64,000 nt of DNA from Phycisphaerae bacterium RAS1 (GTDB lineage Bacteria; Planctomycetota; Phycisphaerae; UBA1845; Fen-1342). This document shows, one piece after another, positions 51,196 through 59,751 of this stretch (positions within the stretch are counted from its first letter, which is position 1; each line of letters begins with the position of its first letter). The notes beneath the pieces were generated by a model. That model did not search any database. It was not told the DNA's origin and worked only from the letters and a program-made list of their open reading frames with translations. The position numbers and the translations under genes were made by a program. The stretch spans positions 240,942 through 304,941 of the forward strand of contig SMLU01000002.1 of NCBI GenBank assembly GCA_007859745.1. The letters run 5' to 3'.

Positions 51196-53778
51196 ATGTT
51201 GGTCGCGTGCGTTGCTCCGTTTCTGATGGTCCTGGCCGCCGCCGATAACAACGTGGAGTGGGCCGGCCTGTCGCATGTAGGTTGGGAAGATCGTCGCCCG
51301 CTGTGTCCGATTCAGCAGGAGGCCTTCGACGTTTACTTCCAGGCCTACCGCTTCGACATCACCGCCGCCCGGGCCGTCGTCACCGCCGGCAGCACGTCCT
51401 TCGTGAATTGCGTCTACGATCATGACCGCGGTCCGTACGCCATCTGGAAAGCGTCGATACCCGCCAGCCCCACCAGCACCCTCCGCTACTACTTCGAAAT
51501 CACCGACGGGTCCGACACGGATTATCTGAGCGTCAGCGGCGTGACGGACGGAATCCCCGGCGACGGCGGCTGGCTGGTCAACTTCAGCACGCTTGAGCAC
51601 GCTCCCTACGGCGCGACGCTCGTCTACAACGCCGCCGGCAATCCCGCCGGCTGCGTCTTCCGCGTCTGGTCGCAGAATCAGACGCAGGCCTGGGTGCGCG
51701 GGCAGTTCAACAACTGGGGCACCACCAACCCGATGACGAAGATCGGCAACGATTTCTTCGCGTACGTTTCAAACGCGGCCGACCGGCAGATGTACAAGTA
51801 CTACTTCAACACCGGCGCGATCTGGAAAACCGACGCGCGCGGCCGGGCGATCAATCCCGGCGACAACTACAACACGCACATCGAAAACCCGCTGCGCCAC
51901 CAGTGGAACGACGGTTCGTTCCAGACGCCGGCATTTGAAGACATGATCTGCTACGAGTTGCACGTCGGCACCTTCTCCGGCTTCAACGACGGCATCGGGG
52001 CGCCGATCCCCGGCCGCTACCAGGATGTCGCGACGCACGTCAGCCACCTCGTCGAGCTGGGCGTCAACGTCGTCGAGCTGATGCCCGTGACCGAATATCC
52101 CTGGGACTTCTCCGCCGGCTACAACCCGGTCTCGCAGTGGGCCCCGGAGTGGAAGCACGGCAACCCGGATGATCTGAAGCAGATGATCGACGTGCTGCAC
52201 CAGAATGGCATCGCCGTCACGCTCGACCTGGTCTGGAACCACTTCTCCAACACCGACAACTTCATGTGGCAATACGACAGCACGGCCACGCAGCTTTATT
52301 TCGACAATCCGGCGATCAACACGCCCTGGGGCTCGCAGGCCGACTACGACAAGGTCGAGGTGCGCGACTACTACGCCGACAGCCTGTTGCAATGGCTGGA
52401 AGAATTCCACGTGGACGGCTTCCGTTTCGACGCCACCGATTTCATCAACCAGTATCAGCCGGCCAACGGCTGGGGGCTGATGCAGCGGCTGAACAACAGC
52501 ATGGACAACCGCTGGGTGGACAAGATCGCCGTGGCGGAGCAGCTCCCGAACGATTCCTGGGTGACGCGGCCGACGTCGCTGGGCGGGGCGGGCTTCGACA
52601 GCCAGTGGCACGACGCCTTCACCGACAATCTGCGCCAGGAGCTCATCGACGCGTCCTTTGGCGATCCCGAAATGTGGAAGATCGGCAATATCATCAACGG
52701 CAGCGGCCAGTACCTTGAGTACACGCAGGTTTCGAATTACCTGGAGCTGCACGACGAAGCCTGGCCCACCAGCGGCGGACAGCGATTCGTGCGTACGATC
52801 GACTCGGGCAACACGTCCAGCGTCTACGCCAAGGGCCGCACCAAGCTGGGACAGGGCGTCGTCATGTTCTCTCCGGGAATCCCCGTCATGCTTCAGGGAA
52901 CCGAGTGGCTCGAAGACATCAACTTCGGCTCAGGCTCGCCCAGCGGCGTCGATCGCATCGACTGGTCCAAGAAAGTCACCTACCGCAGAATCTTCGACTT
53001 CTACCGCGACATGATCCATGTGCGCAAGACCAACGGCGCATTTCGCGCCAACGCCGGCCGGCAGGTCTACCACCTCAATGAAGGCGGCAACGTCATCGGC
53101 TGGCAACGGTACGACGGCTCGGGCAATGTCTGCGTCGTCATCGCCAACTTCAGCAACACCGATTACATGGACTATCACATCGGCCTGCCGCAGTCCGGCA
53201 ACTGGTACGAATTGATCAACAGCCAGGCCAAGGGCTATGACGGAAACTGGCAGACCAACCCCGGCGCGCTGTCCAGCGTGGCCGAGCCCTACGACGGCCA
53301 CCCGCAGTCGATCTACCTGACGCTGCCGCAAATGGGCCTCATTGTGCTCCGATGGAACAACCCGCCGGATGCGTTCCTCGACCCGGACGGCGACCTGATC
53401 ACCAGCGCCAATGACAACTGCCCGGACTATCCCAACCCGGACCAGGCCGACGACAACAGCGACGGACTGGGCAACGCCTGCGATTGCAACGAGAACGGCG
53501 TTTACGACTTGACTGACATTGGCAACGGCACGAGCCAGGATACGAACTCGAACAACATCCCGGACGAGTGCGAAGCCGGATTCGCCGTCGGCGACATGAA
53601 CTGCGACGGTAGCATTGACGTGCTGGATATCAACCCGTTCATCCTGGCCCTGTCCGATCCGATCGCGTACGCGGCGCAGTATCCGGCGTGCGATATCAAC
53701 AACGGCGACATCAATGACGACGGAAACGTCGACGTGCTGGATATCAACCCGTTTGTGGCGCTGCTGGCGGGAGGATGA
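51196..53778 (+). CDS. Exported GH13 alpha-glucan-acting enzyme with dockerin-like tail
   Basis: An 860-residue exported enzyme. After a short signal sequence (MLVACVAPFLMVLAAA) come beta-rich modules and a CBM48-like domain (VFRVWSQNQTQAWVRGQFNN), then a GH13 barrel: YELHVGTFSGF, GVNVVELMPVTEYPWD, VTLDLVWNHFSN, FHVDGFRFDATDF (nucleophile Asp), KIAVAEQLPNDSW (acid Glu) and YLELHDEAWP. It resembles branching or maltooligosyl-type GH13 more than plain amylase. A thrombospondin-3-like stretch (DPDGDLITSANDNCPDYPN) leads to the shared tail GDMNCDGSIDVLDINPFILA. GGGAG lies 7 bases before the ATG. Confidence 0.85.
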   Translation: MLVACVAPFLMVLAAADNNVEWAGLSHVGWEDRRPLCPIQQEAFDVYFQAYRFDITAARAVVTAGSTSFVNCVYDHDRGPYAIWKASIPASPTSTLRYYFEITDGSDTDYLSVSGVTDGIPGDGGWLVNFSTLEHAPYGATLVYNAAGNPAGCVFRVWSQNQTQAWVRGQFNNWGTTNPMTKIGNDFFAYVSNAADRQMYKYYFNTGAIWKTDARGRAINPGDNYNTHIENPLRHQWNDGSFQTPAFEDMICYELHVGTFSGFNDGIGAPIPGRYQDVATHVSHLVELGVNVVELMPVTEYPWDFSAGYNPVSQWAPEWKHGNPDDLKQMIDVLHQNGIAVTLDLVWNHFSNTDNFMWQYDSTATQLYFDNPAINTPWGSQADYDKVEVRDYYADSLLQWLEEFHVDGFRFDATDFINQYQPANGWGLMQRLNNSMDNRWVDKIAVAEQLPNDSWVTRPTSLGGAGFDSQWHDAFTDNLRQELIDASFGDPEMWKIGNIINGSGQYLEYTQVSNYLELHDEAWPTSGGQRFVRTIDSGNTSSVYAKGRTKLGQGVVMFSPGIPVMLQGTEWLEDINFGSGSPSGVDRIDWSKKVTYRRIFDFYRDMIHVRKTNGAFRANAGRQVYHLNEGGNVIGWQRYDGSGNVCVVIANFSNTDYMDYHIGLPQSGNWYELINSQAKGYDGNWQTNPGALSSVAEPYDGHPQSIYLTLPQMGLIVLRWNNPPDAFLDPDGDLITSANDNCPDYPNPDQADDNSDGLGNACDCNENGVYDLTDIGNGTSQDTNSNNIPDECEAGFAVGDMNCDGSIDVLDINPFILALSDPIAYAAQYPACDINNGDINDDGNVDVLDINPFVALLAGG

Positions 53779-53873
53779 GGACTTGTCGCAGGGCAGGTCG
53801 TGGGGTCGTAGTGTCCGCCGCTCGGACGAAGAACGCGGCATATGCCCGTGATGCCGCGACCTGCCGTGCCTGT

Positions 53874-55391
53874 CTACCGTTGCTTGGGCGACAGAGCCTC
53901 GAGCTGCTGCGTCCATTGGGCGAGAGCCGCTTCGTCGTTGCGGTAGCGGGCAATGGCGAGCAGGCGCTTCACGCAATCGATCCGCCAGACGGGATTCACG
54001 TCTTTGCCGTCGCGAAGGATCGGCCAGGCCGCGGCGAGCAGCGGTTCGGCCTCGTCCTGGCGGTCGAGCGCGATCAGGATGCCGCCCAGGACGTTACGGG
54101 ATTGCGCTACTTTCGTGTGGCTTTCGCCCAGGCGGAGCAGGCGGACGCGCAGGGCCTCGCGCGAAATCGGCTCGGCATCGGCGGGGCGGTCGGCGGAGAG
54201 CAGCATGAAGGCAAAGGCGTGCTGCGGGTCGGCGGCGTGAAGGGTCTCCGGCCCCCCGGCCGCCAGGGCCACGTTGATCGTCTCGCGATAGTACTGTTCG
54301 GCGGCGGCGAATTGCGATTTTCCGTGGAGCGCGGTCGCGATCGAGAATAGATCGCTCGACAACGTGATGGACGCGGGGCCCTGCGCGGCTCGACGCGCAC
54401 GAACGACTTGTTCGAGCAGGGTCAGCGACTTGTCGTTTTCGCCCAGGCTCAAATGGCACATCGCCAGGTTTTTCAGGGTTGAGATTGTCGCGTTGTGCGA
54501 TTCGCCAACGGCCGCGCAAAGCTGGTCGTACGCAGACTCCAGCATGGGCGCCGCCTCGGCGAAGCGACGCTGATCGTGCAGCGACATGGCCAGATTGGCC
54601 GTTGTGGTGGCAATCAACATGTGCCCGGCGGGGAGATTGGCCTCGTTCAGCGCCAGCGCGCGGCGGAAGAGCCGCTCGGCCTCGGCAGCCCGATTGGTCA
54701 GGCTGCACAGCCGTGCGAGGCGCTGCAAGGTGGGGGCCAGTACGTCCTTTTCACTTAAGCCCGTGCCTTCGGCGATGTCGAGCGCCACCCGCAGCACAGG
54801 CTCGGCCTCGGAAAAGTTCGACAGTTCGGTCAGCGTGTGGCCCAGTTGGGCGAAGGCGCGAGCGCGGTCCTCCATCGTGACGCCGGAATCCGCGTCGCCG
54901 CAGAGCGCCGCCGCCTCGCGCGCGGGCGCCTCGGCGGCGGCCGGATCGCCGCGCTCGACCAGTACGTGAGCCAGAAGCATTCGGGCGCCGACCTGATCCG
55001 GCACGTCGCCCGGGACGGCATCGGCGAGATGCGCCGCCGCGATGCACTGTCGTTCGGCTTCGTCCAAGTCGCCGAGGCCGACGAAGATGTTGCCAAGTTG
55101 GAAACGAATGGCGCTCTCCGTGGCGGGATCGGCGCCGAATTTCCCGTCGTCGATCTTCTGCCTGGCGTCCAAGGCGACTTCGCGCAGCGTGCGGTCTGCG
55201 CCGCCCGGAGTCTCAAAGGGCGTCGCAGGGATCAGCAGATCGGCGAAGAAGGCCAGCAGGCGTTCCGCGCCGAAGCGCACTTGAAACTCGCGCGCAGAGA
55301 GACCCGCCCGCACGACCTTGATCGCGACCCGCCGCCGGCGCCCGGGCACGTGCCGCATCCGCAGCTCGGCATCGGCCCGGGCGCGCCGCAC
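53874..55391 (-). pseudogene. Remnant of a Ser/Thr kinase-TPR protein lacking the catalytic domain
   Basis: A 505-residue frame. Residues of about 20-43 (RRVAIKVVRAGLSAREFQVR) are the beta-3 lysine region of planctomycete Ser/Thr kinases. Directly afterwards comes AERLLAFFADLLIPATPFET, sequence that normally follows the kinase and membrane segment. The rest is about ten TPR or tetratricopeptide-like units (for example FQLGNIFVGLGDLDEAERQC). The HRD, DFG and transmembrane parts are missing, as if an internal deletion joined two AER-containing sites. The 5' end is also doubtful. A stable TPR protein is still possible. Confidence 0.7.
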
Positions 55392-58300
55392 GCGCCGCCA
55401 TACGACGCCGAAGTCGCGGTCGGGTTGGCGGCGAACAACTGGCTCGACGACGACACGTTCACGCTTGCGGAGTTCGCCAAAGGCAACGCGGTGATGCTGA
55501 CGCTGATGACGGTTCCGGTCGGCGGGGGTTCGGGCGCGGTCGGACGCACGCCCGATTCACTGAACGGACTGATGATCCCGAACACGATCTTTCCCATCGG
55601 CTTCTCGATCGAGTCGCTCGTGGGCGGGCAGCCGTTTAGTCCGGCATTCGTAATCTCCGTCCCGGCCCTCGATACGAATCTTGATCCGCCATTTCCGAAT
55701 ATCGACGGCCACAGTCACTCTCCGGTTTTCGCGTTCGATTCGGCGGAGTTCGCCAACGCCGGCGCGGCGGTGATCGGCCCGCACGAGTATCGAGTGCAGG
55801 CCCGCGACCAGCTCGGGCACGGCTGGGACATCGTCGCCACGTTCAGCGTGGCCGCGGAGCCGGGCGTCACGTGCACGTACGGCTGGTCGCGGCGCTTCGG
55901 CGTACCCGGGTTCGGGAATCAGGGCGGCGGCTCGCCGCAGGCGCTCGCATTCCAGACGTGGGACGACGGCAACGGGCCGGCGCTCTACATCGGCGGCACG
56001 TTTGTGGACACCGGGGGGAACCTGGGCGGGCCGAACACAATCCACAGCATCGCGCGCTGGGATGGTGAGGCGTTCTCAGCGCTGACGAACGGGACCACCA
56101 ACGGGCAGGTAAACGCGCTGACGCTGTTTGACGACGACGGCCCGGGGCCGCGCGGAACCGCGCTGTACGCCGCCGGCACCTTTACGCAGATCGCCGGCTT
56201 CTCTGCCACGCGGATTGCGCGCTGGGATGGCGCAGCCTGGGAGGCCCTGAGCACCGGGATCGGCGCCAGCAGCGTGTCGGCCCTGGAGGTGTTTGACGAA
56301 GACGGCGCCGGCCCGAACCCGCCGCGGCTTTTCGTCGGCGGGTCGTTCGGCAGCGCCGGCGGCACGCCGGTCAACAACATCGCCCGCTGGGACGGGACGA
56401 CCTGGACGGCCGTCGGCGGGCCGACCAACGGCGTCAACGGTTCGGTGCTCGCGCTGAAGACCTACGAAGGCGCATTGGTCGTTGCGGGTAACTTCTCGCA
56501 AGCCGGCGGCGCACCCGCGCAGCGCCTGGCACGCTGGAACGGAACGTCATGGTCCGCGCTCGCATCCAGCGGCGCGGGAGGGAGTATTCGCGCGCTGGAG
56601 ATGTACGACGACGGAACCGGCCCGGGGCTCTATGTCGGCGGCGAATTCACCGGCATCAACGGCGTCAGCGCGAACAACGTGGCGCGCTACAAGAACGGCA
56701 CGTTCTCGGCGCTCGGGAGCGGCGTAACCGGGTCGAACGGCGTGAACGCACTGCGCGCCTACGACGACGGCAACGGCCCCGCCCTGCACGTCGCCGGCAA
56801 CTTCACGACCGCCGGCGGGCAGGCGGCCAACGGCATCGCGCGCTGGAAGCTCAGCGGCTGGACGGTCATTCCGGGCGCCGGGGCGAACTCGTTCGCCAGT
56901 CTCCGCGTGTTCGACGACGGCAAGCAGCGCGAGGTCTACGCCGGCGGACCCTGGTCATTCATCGACGATCTTCGCCCGTACGGCGTGGCGCGCTGGAACG
57001 GCAGCCGCTGGGCGTCGCTGGGCCAGGGCGTGTCGTCGGAGAATCGGGTCACGCTGGCCGCGTGCGTCCATGACGACGGCGGCGGGGCGAAGCTCTACGT
57101 CGGCGGCAGCGGCGCAACGATCCAGTACGGCGGCGAGCGGACCGGCGCGGTTGCGAAGTGGAACGGCGCGGAGTGGGCGACGCTCTTTCCGGGCACGACA
57201 ACCGGGACGGTGCTGAATGGCCTGATCGAGACGCTCGAGAGCGTCACGCTGCCGAGCGGCGGAGGCGTTACGACCGAGCTGTACGCCGGTGGTGCTTTCT
57301 CGATGATCAACGGCAACCCGATCAACGGCGTGGCGCGTTTCGATGACGGCCTGAACCAGTGGGTCGCCGTTGGAACCGGTCTCGTGGGGTTGGCGGGCCC
57401 GGTGCGCGACCTGAAGGTATTTGACGACGACGGCGCCGGGCCCATTCCGCCGGCGCTCTACGCGTGCGGACAGAACATCCTGAACTGCCTGCCCGCGTGC
57501 GGTACCTACGCCGTCGCGCGTTGGGATGGCGCCACGTGGGTCGGCGTGGGCAGCACGAGCGGCGGCACGATGCGCCGGCTGATCGCGTTCGACGCGGACG
57601 GGGCCGGACCGAACGGCGAAACGCTGATCGCCGTCGGGGCAAACGCTGGCGGCCCGATGGTGCGCTGTGTCGCCGGCGCGGCGATTCCCGGCTGCCTGAA
57701 CGGCGGCCCGGCCACGGGCTTCGACGCGGACGATGCGGTGCTCTACGACAGCGGCAGCGGTCCGCAGCTTTACATCTGCGGCTGGTTCCGCGAACCCGGA
57801 CTGGACACCCAGATTCGCCGCTGGAACGGCGCTTCATGGGACGTGATTCCGTTCGCGCCGGGATTCCCGCTGAATCGCGTCATGGCCATGGCCGTGCTTG
57901 ACGACGGAACGGGGCCCAAGCTCTACAGCGCATCGCAGGTCACCAACGATGGCGTCTTTGTGCGGAGCTGGGACGGAACGACCGACGCGCCCGTGGGCGG
58001 CGGCGTCTTCAGTCCATTCCCATTCCAAATAGACGAGATGATCGTGCACGATGACGACGGGGCCGGCCCAAAGCCCGCGTCACTGTGGCTCATCGACGCG
58101 GGTCGCTACGTGCAGGGCATCAGCACGTCGGGAATCGCCGAATGGGCCGCGCTCCCGCCGACGATCACTCTGCACCCCGATTCACAGCGCGTCGAGCACG
58201 GCAGCTTCGTGACGCTTGCCGCCGACGCCACCGCCAGCGGTCCGCGGCTGTTCCGCTGGACCAAGGACGGCGCACCGCTGTCCGACGGCCCGAACCTATT

Positions 58301-58554
58301 CGGCAGCGCGACGAACACGCTGCTCATCTTCTCCGCCGCGTACGCCGACGAAGGTGAGTATCGCTGCGTGGTTAGCGACGCCTGCGGCCAGAGCTGCACC
58401 GTCGCCGCCGAGCTGGACGTATTCCTGATCGGCGACATGAACTGCGACGGGAACGTGGACATCATCGACATCAACCCGTTCATCCTGGCGCTCTCCGATC
58501 CGGCGGCGTACGCGGCGCAGTATCCCACTTGTGAGATCAACAACGGCGACATTA

Positions 58555-59384
58555 GAACCTATCCCAAAACCGGTCTAAGCAACAGGAGCGTGCAGCCGAG
58601 ATGCAGGAAGCCCTGAAACAGCTTTGTGGACTTCTCCCAGCGAATGCACAGTCTCCGGAAGTTCTGAATCCAGGCAATGCTGCGTTCGACCGTCCAGCGC
58701 CGCCGGTAACGCTGCAATGGACGGCGATCCTGCGTCACGTTGTCCGGGCTGCGATTGCTGCGGTGCGGAGCGATCAATTCAATGCCGCGCTCGGCCAGCT
58801 CCGCGTCCAGTTCGTCACAGTCATACGCCTTGTCGCCAATCACGCGCGGCGGCGTCTCGCGGGTCAACATGAAATCGAACAGGCGCTGGACCAGCTTGCT
58901 CTCGTGCGGACCGGCGGACATGGTCTCGACCGCCACCGGCAACCCGCGTGCATCGACCAGGACCATGATTTTCACGCCTTTTCCGACTTTCGTCAGTCCA
59001 ACGCCGTCGCCGCCGCTCTTGGCCTTCGCAAACGTCCCGTCAATGTAGCATTCGTACAGACGGTAGCCGCCCCGCGTCTCGACGAGCCGGCCAGCCAATT
59101 GCAACAGGCGCTCGAAGACACCTTCGGCGACCCACCGGGCGAACCAGCGGTGCACGGTGCTCTTCGAGCCAAACTGCGACGGCAAGTCTTTCCACTTCGC
59201 GCCATTGTCCAGAATCCAGAAGATGCCGCGCAGCGTCCTGCGTTTGTCCGCAATTGGACGTCCGCCCTTCGGTCGCGCCGGCGGATCGGGTATCTGCGCC
59301 GCATTCCAGTCCAATTGCTCATCCGTGAGTATCAACATGTAGCATTATACGGATTCCACAGGTGTCTGGTTTTGGGATAGGTTC
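58555..59384 (-). mobile_element. IS5-family insertion sequence, 830 bp, in a dockerin-like domain
   Basis: Ends GAACCTATCCCAAAACC (58555-58571) and its exact reverse complement (59368-59384) give 17-bp perfect inverted repeats. TA occurs on both sides (58553-58554, 59385-59386). Removing the element and one TA yields GGC GAC ATT AAC GAC GAC and restores the host frame. Length and ends are close to the element at 30215-31044, but the transposases differ, so they are related and not copies. Confidence 0.93.
58559..59338 (-). CDS. IS5-family transposase
   Basis: A 259-residue transposase: GIFWILDNGAKWKDLPSQFG, then YECYIDGTFAKAKSGGDGVG, VIGDKAYDCDELDAELAERG and RRWTVERSIAWIQNFRRLCI hold the DDE residues. 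It is clearly similar over its full length to the one at 30267-31034, with many substitutions. The ATG at 59338 follows TATAAT by 5 bases, with no ribosome binding site, the same leaderless layout. It appears intact. Confidence 0.93.
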   Translation of the reverse strand: MLILTDEQLDWNAAQIPDPPARPKGGRPIADKRRTLRGIFWILDNGAKWKDLPSQFGSKSTVHRWFARWVAEGVFERLLQLAGRLVETRGGYRLYECYIDGTFAKAKSGGDGVGLTKVGKGVKIMVLVDARGLPVAVETMSAGPHESKLVQRLFDFMLTRETPPRVIGDKAYDCDELDAELAERGIELIAPHRSNRSPDNVTQDRRPLQRYRRRWTVERSIAWIQNFRRLCIRWEKSTKLFQGFLHLGCTLLLLRPVLG

Positions 59385-59543
59385 TAACGACGACGGCAAC
59401 GTAGACGTGTTGGATATCAACCCGTTTGTGGCGCAGCTGGCAGGGGGCTGACCACGGGGGTCGGTCGCCGCGGCGATCGTACGCGGCGTACGCCTTGCTG
59501 CGCGATCACGACAAGCTGATTTTCAGGAAGACGCACGGCGCGG

Positions 59544-59577
59544 CCGCGCGGCTGGCGAGCCGCGCGGTTTTTCTTTC
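59544..59577 (+). terminator. Rho-independent terminator
   Basis: The stem CCGCGCGGCT / AGCCGCGCGG (59544-59553 and 59558-59567) with loop GGCG is followed by TTTTTCTTTC. It lies about 95 bp after the dockerin-protein stop and is the only hairpin with a T tract that I found. The rest of 59452-59751 shows no gene. Confidence 0.85.
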
Positions 59578-59751
59578 ATTTCGCCGATTTGCAGAAAAAC
59601 GCTGAGAAAAGCGGGACACATCTGATAGGTCAGGCCGCATCGCTTGCATAGCGGGTGTCGCCGGCGCGTGCGCCGTCTGGCGCCGGGCGCGTCGCCCGGA
59701 CGCCGCGTCCGCACGCCCGTGCGACAACCGGCAACGAAAGGAAGGTTCGCC

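Larger units (their letters stand above)
55395..59451 (+). pseudogene. Exported-type propeller/Ig protein with dockerin-like tail, 5'-truncated and IS-interrupted
   Basis: About 1,050 residues before the IS. Credible coding starts near 55395 (PYDAEVAVGLAANNWLDD); no signal peptide or start codon with a ribosome site is visible, and the open frame upstream is only antisense to the TPR gene. The core is a series of propeller-like repeats (LYIGGTFVDTGG, SIARWDGEAFSALTNG, FDDDGPGPRG). An Ig-like domain follows (FRWTKDGAPLSDGP, DEGEYRCVVSDACG). The tail GDMNCDGNVDIIDINPFILA is cut after NNGDI by an IS; beyond it, NDDGNVDVLDINPFVAQLAG completes the domain in frame and stops at 59449-59451. Confidence 0.75.

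Noticed and set aside
54837-55391. N-terminal extension of the propeller gene
   Set aside because: The open frame here is only the antisense of the TPR coding sequence; composition is Arg-rich and shows no domain or signal peptide.
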